Shown: positions 1 to 9,305, numbered from the stretch's first letter. The stretch is DNA of 64,000 bases from Phycisphaeraceae bacterium (GCA_015709595.1 CP054178.1:2857205-2921204), one strand, 5' to 3'. Made by a program: numbers and translations. Notes: generated from the letters alone by a model not told the origin.

Positions 1-41
1 AGAATGAAGACACGCATGATTCTCTCACCGCTCTTCCTGGA

Positions 42-1340
42 TCAGGGAACGCACCGGACGATCACCATGGTCCGGTCGTCCGAGGCCGGCGCGCCGCCCG
101 TGAACGCGGCGAGGGCCTCATTGATCGCCCGAACAACGCCTTCCGCGCCCAGCCGGTGAGATGCGCGAATCACATCGCAGGTTCGCTCGATGCCGAAGGG
201 GTGCTCGGTTCCTCCCTCCGCCTCGATGATGCCGTCCGAGATCGCCGCGAAGATGTCTCCGGGTTTGAGCCGGATCGTCGAACCCTCGCACGGACCAAGC
301 TCGCGCCCGATGCCCAGCGGCATGGCGTCCGCGCCGAGAACCTCGACGGAGTCGGCGTGCGCGTGATACCACAGCAGCGGCGCCTGACCCGCGCTGAACG
401 TCCGCAGCGTGGCCTTTGGCGCATCCAGCAGGCCGAACCACGCGGTGACGAACCGACCCACCGGCGTGTCGCTGAGCAGCTGCCGATTCAGATGATCGAT
501 CAGCACCGGCCAGGGCGCCGCCAGCCGCACGCCCATGCGCAGCAGGGCCCGCATTTCCGCCACCATGAGCGATGGGCCCACGCCGTGCCCCGTGGCGTCC
601 GCGAGCACCAGCATGACCTGCTCGACCGGCGTGTGCGGATCGCCGTTGCGACCCGCCCTGGAGAGCGGGATGACGTCGAAGGTGTCGCCGCCAGTCTGGT
701 CGGCCGGTTCGCTCCATACCGCCAGTTCGAAGCCCGGCAGCACCGGCAGGGTGCGCGGGAGCGTGCGCTGCTGAATCTCCCTCGCCAGTTCCAGTTCCCG
801 CTCCAGCCGCCGGCGCTGCAAGGCCTCTTCCACCAGCCGCGCCCGCTTGATGGCTACGGCGGCCTGGGCCGCCAGGGCCTCGGCGAGCAGCACGTCCTCG
901 GCGCCGAACGCGCCGCCTCGCTTGTTGAGCACCTGCGCCACGCCCACCAGCTCCGCGTCGAAACTGTGCAGGGGGATGGAGAGGATGCTGTGCGTACGGT
1001 ACCCGGTCCGGCGATCGACTTCGGCGTTGAAGCGAGGGTCGTCGTACGCCTCTCGCACGTTGATGGTCGTGCCGCTCGTGGCGGCGGCGCCGGCCAGGCC
1101 CTCGCTGATGGGGAATCGCACCGCGCCGCCGCCCGTTGCCAGGCCGTGGGCCACGGTGGCGAACAATTCGCCGCGCACCGCGTCATGCTCGAACACCGTG
1201 GCCCGGTCGGCGTTCAGCAGGTCGCGCATGGCGTCGATGATGAGTGACAGCACTTCTCCCAGATCCGCCGTGACGCCCAACCGGCGGCTGACCTCGAGCA
1301 CGCGGCGCAGGGCGTCGGATGGCAGGGCGGGGTGGGGCAT
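42..1340 (-). CDS. GAF-domain SpoIIE/PP2C-type protein phosphatase
   Basis: Predicted cytoplasmic serine/threonine phosphatase of the SpoIIE/PPM group with an N-terminal GAF sensor, 432 residues. Residues about 22-166 resemble GAF; a helical linker (LERELELAREIQQ, about 179-191) leads into the phosphatase. GGDTFD (217-222), DATGHG (248-253), SDGIIEAEG and a near-terminal DDRTM are the acidic/glycine motifs that bind metals in this family. The frame is open upstream to 1697, but that part translates to low-complexity repeat-like sequence, so I start at MPHPALP. Family members such as RsbU dephosphorylate STAS antagonists; a STAS gene lies at 22593, but no direct link is visible. It is divergent from the ECF sigma gene. 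Confidence 0.85.
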   Translation of the reverse strand: MPHPALPSDALRRVLEVSRRLGVTADLGEVLSLIIDAMRDLLNADRATVFEHDAVRGELFATVAHGLATGGGAVRFPISEGLAGAAATSGTTINVREAYDDPRFNAEVDRRTGYRTHSILSIPLHSFDAELVGVAQVLNKRGGAFGAEDVLLAEALAAQAAVAIKRARLVEEALQRRRLERELELAREIQQRTLPRTLPVLPGFELAVWSEPADQTGGDTFDVIPLSRAGRNGDPHTPVEQVMLVLADATGHGVGPSLMVAEMRALLRMGVRLAAPWPVLIDHLNRQLLSDTPVGRFVTAWFGLLDAPKATLRTFSAGQAPLLWYHAHADSVEVLGADAMPLGIGRELGPCEGSTIRLKPGDIFAAISDGIIEAEGGTEHPFGIERTCDVIRASHRLGAEGVVRAINEALAAFTGGAPASDDRTMVIVRCVP

Positions 1341-1671
1341 GGGTGGCGAAGTGCTGAGTGCCGGGGAATGAATGCTGAGTGACGAAGGGGAGGGGTTTGG
1401 ATTCTCAAATCTTGGTGATCGGCTTGGGACGGTCGGTCTGCCTGTGAGCGGGGATGGGTCGAGTCCGCGAAGCCCATCGACGCGGCAGCCGGCCGTCGCC
1501 AAACTGAGAACCGGGAACCGACAACCCCTCCATCGTACCGCCGCACGCCTCGTGCGACCGATGATGCAAAGAATCTTGGGGGAATCTCGGTTCGACGCTA
1601 AGAACCCCGCGTTTCCCGCGTCTGATCTGGTGACGCCGTGAATGGTACTGGTCCGATCCGCATCGCAGCCA
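1341..1671. other. Divergent intergenic region with repeat fragments
   Basis: This 331-base stretch separates the phosphatase from the ECF sigma gene and should hold both promoters, though I see no convincing -35/-10 pair. It holds degenerate heptamer-repeat copies (AGTGCTGAGTG) at about 1349-1382. At 1505-1525 is a segment reading GAGAACCGGGAACCGACAAC, an inverted near match to the GTTGTCGGTTCTCGG segment upstream of pyruvate kinase (33321-33352). No gene is supported here. Confidence 0.5.
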
Positions 1672-2229
1672 ATGAAGCACGATGACGCGACCGACAATGC
1701 CGGCTGGGTGCGGGGACTGCTCGAATCTCACGAGCAGCCCCTGGTTCGTTACGCCCAGCGGCTGACCGGCGATCTGGATCAGGCCCGAGACGTGGTGCAG
1801 GACGTGTTTCTTCGCCTGATCGCCGCGGATCGGTCCTCGGTGGATGGTCACGCCGTGGAGTGGCTCTACACCGTCTGCCGCAACCGCTGCCTCGACGTGC
1901 GGCGGAAGGAGCGACGCATGACGACCCTGAGCACCGAAGCCGAGCAAGTGCTGGAGAATCGGGGATCAGCCGATCCGTCGCCAGGTGGGGAGGCATTGGA
2001 AGATCGGGCCGCCATGCTGCGGCTCATCGACGCCCTGCCCGAGCGGCAGCAGGAGGTCATCCGTCTCAAGTTCCAGGCGGGGATGAGCTACCGCGAGATC
2101 AGCGGCGTCACGAACCTCACCGTGAGCAACGTGGGGTTTCTCATTCACACCGGGCTGAAGACCATCCGCGAGCGATTGGCGGCCCGGGCGTTGCGCGAGG
2201 AGCAGGCAGGGTTCGGACTGGCGAGGTGA
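1672..2229 (+). CDS. ECF-family RNA polymerase sigma factor
   Basis: Sigma-70 family factor of the extracytoplasmic-function type, 185 residues from the ATG that begins MKHDDAT; an in-frame ATG ten codons upstream (1642) is an alternative, and neither has a strong ribosome site. Region 2 is visible as DLDQARDVVQDVFLRLI and EWLYTVCRNRCLDVRRKERR, and region 4 as LPERQQEVIRLKFQAGMSYR followed by a helix-turn-helix. The stop is five bases before the next gene, so the two are almost certainly co-transcribed. That neighbour begins with an anti-sigma-like segment, which suggests a sigma/anti-sigma pair. Confidence 0.88.
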   Translation: MKHDDATDNAGWVRGLLESHEQPLVRYAQRLTGDLDQARDVVQDVFLRLIAADRSSVDGHAVEWLYTVCRNRCLDVRRKERRMTTLSTEAEQVLENRGSADPSPGGEALEDRAAMLRLIDALPERQQEVIRLKFQAGMSYREISGVTNLTVSNVGFLIHTGLKTIRERLAARALREEQAGFGLAR

Positions 2230-2234
2230 CCACC

Positions 2235-4679
2235 ATGCACGACGACCACAACATGCTGAACGCCGACCCGACCGAGGTCGAGGCCGCGCGCCTCACCGCC
2301 TACGCCCTCGGTGAACTGGACCCCGCGGAGCAGGAGGCGTTGGAGCGACAGCTCATCGCCGACCCGCGCGTCGCCGCCGAGGTCGGGCACATTCGTCGCA
2401 CTGCGGAGGCCGTGGCGCATGGTCTGCGCGCTGAACCAGCCGCCGGACTGACCACCGCGCAGCGCGACGAGATCGAGTTCCGCCTCTCCCGGCGCGCCAT
2501 TCGACCGGCGGTCTGGCATCGGCGATCGACGTGGGTCGGTCTGGCTGGCGCGGCGGTGGCGGCGGGGCTGGCCCTGGCGGTGGGACTGCCGATCCTGTTC
2601 GACACGGCACCGCGCGATGACCGCTCGACGCACGTGTTCGGAGGAGGCGCCGGTGATCCCGCCGCGATCGGCGGTCCGAAGAGCGGCACGTTGGCGACGC
2701 TGAACGACGTTCAGGAGTCCAACCTGCAGGCGGACGGAGAGCGCGAAGTCCTGGCGATCCCTGGCGACGGTCGAGGGAATGCCGCGGCGCCGCTTGGAGA
2801 ATCATCGTCTGGCGGCGTCGAATCAGCCCGGCGTCTGGCCAATGAACCCATGCCGCCCGGCGGAGGGGCGAGCGGCCAAATGACTGAGGCGCGTGATGAA
2901 GGAACACGTGCTCGCCACGTGGTCACCGAATCGCTTGAGCGAGGTGGCTCATCGGCGCCTCGCGGGATGGAGGCGCCCCCGGCTCCACCCTCACCAACCT
3001 CACCCGCCGACACGCGCGGTCCCGCCGGCTCAGGAGGGCTCGGGTTCCCCGGCGGCGTCAGCGGTGGGCTCCCGGGCGGGGGAGGGGGTGGTGGCGCTGT
3101 CGGTGCGCCAGCCGCCCGACCCGCCGCACCGGACGCCGATGGCTTCTCGGGCGGAGCGCCCATGCGACAGGGTGCTCCGCGTGACGCCGATTCCGAGGTC
3201 GGGCAGGAGTCGTTCGGGCGCGACAGGTTCATCCGCGAAGCGCCGAGCAATCCGTTCAAGTCCGCCGTCGGCCAGGAGGACTCCACCTTCTCGATCGACG
3301 TGGACACCGCGTCCTACGCCAACCTGCGACGGATGCTGCTCGCCGGGCAGTGGCCTCGACCCGATCAGGTCCACATTGAGGAGATGCTCAACTATTTCTC
3401 CTACTCGGACCCGGCTCCCGCGCCGGACGCGGAGCACCCCGTCGCCGCGCACGTGGAGTTGGCGACCTGTCCCTGGGCGCCGGATCATCGACTCGCTCGA
3501 ATCACACTCAAGGCGCGCGAGATCGACATGGCCAACCGTGTCGGATCGAACCTCGTCTTTCTGATTGATGTTTCCGGCTCGATGGCGCCGGCGGACCGCC
3601 TGCCCCTGATCAAGGAGTCGCTCACACTGCTGGTGAACACCCTGACGGAGGATGACCGTATCGCCATCGTGACGTATGCGGGTGATACCCGCGTCGCTCT
3701 GCCGCCCACCTACGCCAACCGCAAGCCCGAGATTCTTGACGTAATCGACTCGCTGCGCACAGGCGGCGGGACCAACGGCGCCTCCGGGCTGCAATTGGCG
3801 TACGACACGGCTGCGGCGGGATTCATCGAAGGCGGAATCAACCGTGTCATCCTGGCGACGGATGGCGACTTCAACGTCGGCGTATCCAGCGCTGAGGGGC
3901 TCCGCACGCTCGTGGAGGAGAAACGCCAGTCCGGCGTGTTCCTGAGCGTTCTGGGCGTGGGGCGCATCGGCGACGACCGCATGAAGCAGCTGGCCATGCA
4001 CGGCAACGGCAACTACGCCTTTCTCGACTCGGTCGATGAGGCCCGCCGCGTGCTGGTGAAGGAGATCGGCGGCACCCTGGTCACCGTGGCCGGAGACGTC
4101 AAGGTGCAGGTTGAGTTCAACCCCGCGCTGGTGTCGGAATACCGGCTCATCGGCTACGAGCGGCGCGTGCTGGCGGCGGAGGATTTCGCCGACGATAGCA
4201 AGGACGCGGGCGAGATCGGCGCCGGGCACGCCGTGACCGCGCTCTATGAGATCGTGCCCGTGCGACCCGGCGGCGGAGAGGACGCCGTGACGGAGCAGAC
4301 CGACCGGGACGCTGCTGAAGCGGCGCGGCGAGCCCGCGAGGCCGCCGAAACCTTCGGCGGCGACATGCTGCGCGTCCGCGTTCGATACAAGCGCCCGGAC
4401 GGGGCGGAAAGCGACGAGTTCGCCGTCACCGCGTCGGACACCCGTCAGTCGTTCGAGAGCGCCTCGCGCGACTTCCAGTTCGCCTCGGCGGTGGCGGTGT
4501 TCGGGCTGGTGCTGCGTGAGTCGCCGTTCCGCGGCGCGGCGACGCTTCAACTGGCGCGGGAACTGGCCGCCCCGGCCGCCGAGCACGATGCGACCGGCTA
4601 CCGTCAGGAGTTTCTGCGGCTGGTCGACCGGGCCGTCGAGTTGCGGTCAGCACGAGCCGCGCCGGCGGAAGATCGGTGA
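2235..4679 (+). CDS. Membrane VWA protein, YfbK-like, with anti-sigma-like N-terminus
   Basis: An 814-residue protein. Residues 1-90 (ARLTAYALGELDPAEQEALE) resemble the cytoplasmic segment of planctomycete anti-sigma proteins, without a visible zinc-binding HxxxCxxC. One membrane segment follows at about 100-122, then a long Gly/Pro-rich linker with a run of seven glycines. Next is a YfbK N-terminal-type region (FSIDVDTASYANLRRMLLAG) and a VWA domain whose metal site is DVSGSM (about 444), ending in a C-terminal YfbK-like domain. The topology puts the VWA part outside the cytoplasm. The start at 2235 sits just after the sigma gene (GAGGTGACCACC upstream). I infer that it restrains the sigma factor; the external ligand is unknown. 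Confidence 0.82.
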   Translation: MHDDHNMLNADPTEVEAARLTAYALGELDPAEQEALERQLIADPRVAAEVGHIRRTAEAVAHGLRAEPAAGLTTAQRDEIEFRLSRRAIRPAVWHRRSTWVGLAGAAVAAGLALAVGLPILFDTAPRDDRSTHVFGGGAGDPAAIGGPKSGTLATLNDVQESNLQADGEREVLAIPGDGRGNAAAPLGESSSGGVESARRLANEPMPPGGGASGQMTEARDEGTRARHVVTESLERGGSSAPRGMEAPPAPPSPTSPADTRGPAGSGGLGFPGGVSGGLPGGGGGGGAVGAPAARPAAPDADGFSGGAPMRQGAPRDADSEVGQESFGRDRFIREAPSNPFKSAVGQEDSTFSIDVDTASYANLRRMLLAGQWPRPDQVHIEEMLNYFSYSDPAPAPDAEHPVAAHVELATCPWAPDHRLARITLKAREIDMANRVGSNLVFLIDVSGSMAPADRLPLIKESLTLLVNTLTEDDRIAIVTYAGDTRVALPPTYANRKPEILDVIDSLRTGGGTNGASGLQLAYDTAAAGFIEGGINRVILATDGDFNVGVSSAEGLRTLVEEKRQSGVFLSVLGVGRIGDDRMKQLAMHGNGNYAFLDSVDEARRVLVKEIGGTLVTVAGDVKVQVEFNPALVSEYRLIGYERRVLAAEDFADDSKDAGEIGAGHAVTALYEIVPVRPGGGEDAVTEQTDRDAAEAARRAREAAETFGGDMLRVRVRYKRPDGAESDEFAVTASDTRQSFESASRDFQFASAVAVFGLVLRESPFRGAATLQLARELAAPAAEHDATGYRQEFLRLVDRAVELRSARAAPAEDR

Positions 4680-4689
4680 CCGCGGGGCC

Positions 4690-5430
4690 TCATCGCAGCA
4701 GATAGAGACGCGCCGCGACGATCACCAGCACCAGGGCCACCACGCCGCCGATGACGAGCAGGAGGATCAGCGTGGCCGTCTCGCCCGCGTCGGGCGTGTT
4801 GGATGCTGACGACGCGCCGCGGTCCAGTGAAGCCCACACTGCGTGCGAGAACCCGCCGAAGATGGTCGCATCCAGTCCGTCGCGCGGATCGGCCCGTTCA
4901 CTCGGAACGATGCTCACCTGGACGGGAAACTCCAGCGTCGCGGGCGCGAGGCAGGAGCTGTCGTCGCACGCCTGAAGCCCGACGGTGACCGTGAGCGTCG
5001 CCGGACCAAGCGGCGCGTTGGAGGGCACGGTCACGGGCAGATAGGCGATGGCCCGGCCTGAATACACCTCGAACTGGGCCTTGCGATCAAGCCAGGGCAG
5101 CGAGACCGCGTGGGGGGATGGCCACTGAATATGACTGACATGAGGCAGCAGAGCGCCGGTGGACGCCGCGCGGATCGTGGTCGGGATCAGGTCGCCCGCC
5201 AGATCTTCAAGTCCTGGCGGCATCTTCGGGGCGTTGGTGTTGGTGTGCCACTGCGGGTCGTGATCGAGAATGATCGCCACCGGCAGATCATCGCCCGGTG
5301 CCACGTTGACTCGACCGGGATAGACGTACACCTTGACCTTGGACCGTGAGTCCTCCTGAGCGGCGGCTGATGCGCAGCACACCACCGCCAGGACAACCAG
5401 CAGGCGGCCGAGCTGGATGCGAACGCTCAT
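4690..5430 (-). CDS. Secreted, membrane-anchored DsbD N-terminal-domain-like protein
   Basis: A 246-residue protein with a signal peptide (LLVVLAVVCCASAAAQ), a beta-rich middle and a C-terminal membrane segment (TATLILLLVIGGVVALVLVI). The middle resembles the periplasmic alpha domain of the thiol-disulfide transporter DsbD: PGRVNVAPGDDLPVAIILD at the start and a cysteine pair CDDSSC followed by LAPATLEFPV. In DsbD that pair carries electrons to periplasmic partners. Here the eight-helix electron-importing domain is absent, so its electron source is unknown. It is the last gene of the serine operon, 47 bases after serC, and converges on the VWA gene with a 10-base gap. Confidence 0.68.
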   Translation of the reverse strand: MSVRIQLGRLLVVLAVVCCASAAAQEDSRSKVKVYVYPGRVNVAPGDDLPVAIILDHDPQWHTNTNAPKMPPGLEDLAGDLIPTTIRAASTGALLPHVSHIQWPSPHAVSLPWLDRKAQFEVYSGRAIAYLPVTVPSNAPLGPATLTVTVGLQACDDSSCLAPATLEFPVQVSIVPSERADPRDGLDATIFGGFSHAVWASLDRGASSASNTPDAGETATLILLLVIGGVVALVLVIVAARLYLLR

Positions 5431-5477
5431 GGCGATCCTCCTCGCCTCATCGGTGGGCCAGGGCGTCGCGCGGACGG

Positions 5478-6605
5478 TTACCCGTTCTTCCTGGCGAACT
5501 CGCGCATGAACTGGGCGAGCGTTTCGCACCCCGCGTGCGGGAAGGCGTTGTAGATGGACGCCCGCATGCCGCCCACTGATCGGTAGCCCTTCAGCCCGTC
5601 CATGTCGTGCTTCCTGGCCTCGGCGACGAACCTGTCGTCGAGTTCCGGCGAGGGTGAGCGGAAGGAAACGTTCATCACCGAGCGGCATTCCGGGCGCGAG
5701 ACGCAGGTGTAGAACCCCCCGGACTGGTCGATCGCGTCGTAGATGAGTCTGGCCTTGGCGTTGTTGCGGGCCTCCATCGCCGTCAGTCCGCCCTGGCGGA
5801 GAATCCACTTGAACACCTGGCCCATGAAGTAGATTCCGAACGTGGGGGGGGTGTTGAGGCAGGACTTCTGCTCGGCGATCTTGGCGTAGGAGAACATCGA
5901 CGGCAGCCCCGGCTTGCCCGAGGCGAGAAAGTCCTTGCGGATGATGACCAGCACCACGCCGGAGGGACCGAGGTTCTTCTGCGCTCCCGCGTAGATCATG
6001 GCGTGCGCCTTCACGTCGATGGGGCGGGAATACATTTCCGAACTGGTGTCGGCGATGAGCGGCGCGCTGGTCCGCGGCGGCTGATTGAAGCGCGTGCCGT
6101 AGATGGTGTTGTTGGAGCAGTAGTGCAGGTAGGCGGCGCCGGGCGTCTGGGTGATCTCGGCGTCGGAAGGCGTGTGGTCGTAGTTCGTCCTGCTGCCGTC
6201 GAAGGCGCAGTGCACCTTGCCAAGGATCTTCGCCTCCTTCATGGCCTTGTTGGCCCACACGCCTGTGTCGAGGTAATCGGCCGTCTTGCCCTCGGGCAGG
6301 AAGTTCATGGGAATGTACGCGAACTGCGTGGTCGCCCCGCCTTGCACGAAGACGATCTCGTAATCGTCCGGCACATTGCCCACGGCGCGGCAGTCGGCGA
6401 TGGCCTCGTCCAGCACCCGGTCGAACACCTTGCCCCGGTGGCTGTGCTCCATGATGCCGATGCCGGAGTCGAAGATGTTCCAGATGTCCTGCTGCGCCTG
6501 GTGGAGCACCTCCTCGGGCAGCGTGGCGGGACCAGCGGAGAAGTTGAAGATGCGCTTGGAGGCGGACTTCGTCTCGACGGCGGGTTTGGTCATCATGGTG
6601 GTCAT
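5478..6605 (-). CDS. serC: Phosphoserine aminotransferase
   Basis: Cytoplasmic PLP enzyme of serine biosynthesis that converts 3-phosphohydroxypyruvate and glutamate to phosphoserine and 2-oxoglutarate. It is 375 residues long, close to the family norm. Recognisable blocks are FNFSAGPATLPEEVL near the N-terminus, FVQGGATTQFA, and GAQKNLGPSG, whose lysine at about 210 should bind PLP. The start MTTMMTK is chosen because upstream translation is low-complexity; the second ATG of MTTMM is also possible. It follows serA by 91 bases on the same strand, so two consecutive steps of the pathway are co-expressed. Confidence 0.95.
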   Translation of the reverse strand: MTTMMTKPAVETKSASKRIFNFSAGPATLPEEVLHQAQQDIWNIFDSGIGIMEHSHRGKVFDRVLDEAIADCRAVGNVPDDYEIVFVQGGATTQFAYIPMNFLPEGKTADYLDTGVWANKAMKEAKILGKVHCAFDGSRTNYDHTPSDAEITQTPGAAYLHYCSNNTIYGTRFNQPPRTSAPLIADTSSEMYSRPIDVKAHAMIYAGAQKNLGPSGVVLVIIRKDFLASGKPGLPSMFSYAKIAEQKSCLNTPPTFGIYFMGQVFKWILRQGGLTAMEARNNAKARLIYDAIDQSGGFYTCVSRPECRSVMNVSFRSPSPELDDRFVAEARKHDMDGLKGYRSVGGMRASIYNAFPHAGCETLAQFMREFARKNG

Positions 6606-6696
6606 GGGTGGTCTCGGAATCGACGGGGAGCTGGGTTGTAAGACGCAGGTTCTCGGCTGTCGGCTCTCACCTCCGACGACAGACCTCTGATCCCCC

Positions 6697-7899
6697 TCAC
6701 AACCCCGCAACCGTGACACTCAGCACGCTGGGATTGGCGCGGATGGCGGTGAGCAGTTCAGGGGCGGGGGCTTCATCGACCTGGATGTGGGCGCACGCCG
6801 CGCGGGCGCCGTCGTAGACGATGTTGTCCATCACCTCGATGTTGATTCCCGCCTGCCCGAGGATGTAGAACACGTGGGCCAGCACGCCCGGTCGGTTCTG
6901 CATGCGGACGGTGAGCACGCTGGTGGCGGGCGTGGACTTGGCGATGTTCACGCAGTTGATGACCTGCCCGGTTCGAAGGAAGGTTTCCACGATGCGCACC
7001 GCTTCGGCGGCGATGGCCTCCTGGGCCTGATCGGTCGAGGCGCCCACGTGATGCGTGCCGTACACGCCCGGGGCCTGGGCGATGGGGCTGGCGAAGTCCG
7101 CCGTGCCCCCTGCCGGCTCGTTTTCGAACACATCCAGCCCGGCGCGGACGCCCTTGGCGCGGATGGCCTCAAGCAGGGCGCTCTCGTCCACCACGCTGCC
7201 GCGCGAGGTGTTGATGACGAAGGCGCCCGGCTTGAGCGCGTCGCAGAACGCCTTGTTGACGAGTGTCTTCGTGTCCTCGTTGGCGGCGACGCTGATGGAG
7301 ATGACGTCCGCCTGACGCGCTACGTCGAGCGGCGTGGGGCAGAAGCCGACGTCCTCCAGCGCCGCCCGTTCCGGGGTGAGACTGCGCGACCAGGCGATGA
7401 TCTTCATGCCGAAAGCGCGCCCGCGTCTGGCGATCTCGCGCCCGATCTGTCCCAGCCCGATGACGCCCAGGGTGCGACCGTAGAGTCCGGCGGCCTTGGC
7501 GTACTCCTTCTTGTTCCACTTGCCGGCCCGGAGTTCGGCGACCTGGTCGGGAATGCGCCGATCGCAGGCGAGGATCAGGCCCCACGCCAGTTCGGCGACC
7601 GCAATCGAGTTCTTGCCCGGGCAGTTGGTGACGAAGATGCCCCGCGCCGAGGCCGCCGCCACGTCGATGGTGTCATAGCCGGCCCCGGCGCGGATGACCA
7701 TGCTCAGTCGCCCCGCGGCCTTGAACACCGGCTCCTTCACCTTCTTCCCACGCACGATCAGAATGTCCGGGTCCAGTTGACCAACGAGGGTCGCCAGTGC
7801 GTCTCCCTCCACATCCGCGTTGACAGTCACGTCGCACCCGAGGGATTTGAGCCCCTCGACGCCCGACTTCTCGAACTTGTCGGCCACCAGCACCTTCAT
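6697..7899 (-). CDS. serA: D-3-phosphoglycerate dehydrogenase with C-terminal ACT domain
   Basis: First enzyme of the phosphorylated serine pathway, oxidising 3-phosphoglycerate with NAD. It has 400 residues, the short form with one ACT domain and no intervening ASB domain. The Rossmann glycine motif is GLGQIGREIA (about 149-158). The catalytic region includes INTSRGSVVDE and GTHHVGAST, and the last 80 residues (VRMQNRPGVLAHVFYILGQA) are ACT, which binds serine in feedback-regulated relatives. A strong ribosome site, GAGGAGAGG, precedes the ATG. It sits between DUF1015 and serC. Confidence 0.94.
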   Translation of the reverse strand: MKVLVADKFEKSGVEGLKSLGCDVTVNADVEGDALATLVGQLDPDILIVRGKKVKEPVFKAAGRLSMVIRAGAGYDTIDVAAASARGIFVTNCPGKNSIAVAELAWGLILACDRRIPDQVAELRAGKWNKKEYAKAAGLYGRTLGVIGLGQIGREIARRGRAFGMKIIAWSRSLTPERAALEDVGFCPTPLDVARQADVISISVAANEDTKTLVNKAFCDALKPGAFVINTSRGSVVDESALLEAIRAKGVRAGLDVFENEPAGGTADFASPIAQAPGVYGTHHVGASTDQAQEAIAAEAVRIVETFLRTGQVINCVNIAKSTPATSVLTVRMQNRPGVLAHVFYILGQAGINIEVMDNIVYDGARAACAHIQVDEAPAPELLTAIRANPSVLSVTVAGL

Positions 7900-7974
7900 G
7901 CGACCTCTCCTCGGCCGTCCTGAGACGGGTTGAACAAGTGTAGGAACGGGCGCCGATCGCGGGCGAGGGGCGCA

Positions 7975-9204
7975 TCAGTCGAGCGTGTGGACGACCAGTC
8001 CGCTGCGGAGTTTCGGCTCGAACCAGGTGGACTTGGGCGGCATGACCAGCCCGGCGTCCGCCACGGCCATGAGCTGCTCCATCGTGGTCGGGAACATGGT
8101 GAAGGCGATGGCCGCCTCACCGTGCTGAACGAGTCTTTCCAGGTGCTCGGGTCCGCGGATGCCACCCACGAAGTCGATGCGTTCATCGGTGCGCGGGTCG
8201 CCGATTCCGAAGATGGGGGTCAGCACTCGATCCTGCAGCAGCGATACGTCCAGCGACCCGATGGGATCCGTGTGATCGATGGTTGATTCATCGAGCGTCA
8301 GCCGCCGCCATCGGTCTCCCAGGTAGAAGCCGAAGGTGCCCGCCCGACGGGGCATGGGTTCGACGATCGGCGCCACCTCGCCGAAGGCGCTGAAGCGGCG
8401 AAGCACCTCGTCATGCGATAATCCGTGGAGATCCTTCACGACCCGGTTGTAGGGCAGGATGCGCAGGTGGCTGGCGGGGAAGAGGCAGGAGAGGAACCAG
8501 TTGTACTCCTCCTTGCCGGTGTGGCGCGGGTTGTGCTTGCGCCGCTCCTGCCCGGCCCGCCAGGCGCTGGCGGCGCGGTGGTGGCCGTCCGCGACGTAGG
8601 CGCACGGCACGCCGGCGAACAGTCGCGCGTAGGACTCCCAGTCGTCCACAGGCCAGAGCGAGTGGGTGACGCCGTCCACCGCGGTGAAGTGGTAGAGCGG
8701 GCGTGTGTTGATGTCGCGCTCCATCAGGGCGGTGATGTCGGGCACGTCCCGGTAGGCCAGGAACACCGGTCCGGCGTTGGCGTTGAGCGTGAGGACGTGC
8801 CGGGTCCGATCGTCCTCCTTCACCTTGCGCGTGCGCTCGTGCTTCTTGATGATGTCCTTCTCGTAGTCATCCACGTGGCAGCAGCAGAGCAGCCCGACCT
8901 GCACCGAATGACGCCATGCCTGGCGGTACAGAAAGAATCGCGTCGCGGTGTCCCGCATCAAGACGCCCTCACGCTGGAACCGCTCGAACGTCTCCTTCGC
9001 CTGCAGGTAGACGCGGGCGTCGTAGGGGTTGGTATCGGGGGGGAGGTCGATTTCCGACCGCACCACGTGCAGAAAGCTGTAGGGGTTGTCACGGGCGAGT
9101 TCGCGGGCCTCCTCGGTGGTGACCACGTCGTAGGGGAGCGATGCGACGCGGGCCTCGAAACCGGGCGATGGGCGGATGGCCTTGAACGGATGGATTCTGA
9201 GCAA
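7975..9204 (-). CDS. DUF1015 family protein (start codon TTG)
   Basis: A 409-residue cytoplasmic protein of the DUF1015 family; landmarks are IRPSPGFEARVASLPYDVV at the N-terminus, NPYSFLHVVRSEIDLP, and YVADGHHRAASA in the middle. The biochemical role is not established, but the family often neighbours serA and serC, as here, so a role in serine or phosphoserine metabolism is a reasonable inference. Translation appears to begin at TTG, with GGAGAA five bases upstream and the family-typical N-terminus directly following; no ATG or GTG gives a better fit. It heads the minus-strand operon. Confidence 0.85.
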   Translation of the reverse strand: MLRIHPFKAIRPSPGFEARVASLPYDVVTTEEARELARDNPYSFLHVVRSEIDLPPDTNPYDARVYLQAKETFERFQREGVLMRDTATRFFLYRQAWRHSVQVGLLCCCHVDDYEKDIIKKHERTRKVKEDDRTRHVLTLNANAGPVFLAYRDVPDITALMERDINTRPLYHFTAVDGVTHSLWPVDDWESYARLFAGVPCAYVADGHHRAASAWRAGQERRKHNPRHTGKEEYNWFLSCLFPASHLRILPYNRVVKDLHGLSHDEVLRRFSAFGEVAPIVEPMPRRAGTFGFYLGDRWRRLTLDESTIDHTDPIGSLDVSLLQDRVLTPIFGIGDPRTDERIDFVGGIRGPEHLERLVQHGEAAIAFTMFPTTMEQLMAVADAGLVMPPKSTWFEPKLRSGLVVHTLD

Positions 9205-9290
9205 CTTGATTCTCCGGAGACGCTCGAAGTGGACATCGTAGCGACGTGAATCACGCGCGACATCGATTCAACTGACGTGAGCGCCTCAAG

Positions 9291-9305
9291 TGGCACGCCG
9301 GATGC
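9291..9305 (+). promoter_or_regulatory. Candidate sigma-54 promoter
   Basis: TGGCACGCCGGATGC has the GG and GC doublets at the -24/-12 spacing (12 bases between the first Gs), matching TGGCACG-N4-TTGC except for one T. It lies 53 bases before the PilZ-like gene. This is a motif match only; no sigma-54 gene or activator is in the window. Confidence 0.3.

Noticed and set aside
3030-4586. 518-codon antisense frame over the VWA gene
   Set aside because: A GC-rich shadow of a clearly conserved gene; translation is Arg/His/Gly-rich and matches nothing. The same holds for long antisense frames over the solute-binding (31417-32994), HAAS-protein (46077-47741) and thioredoxin-like (38116-39738) genes.
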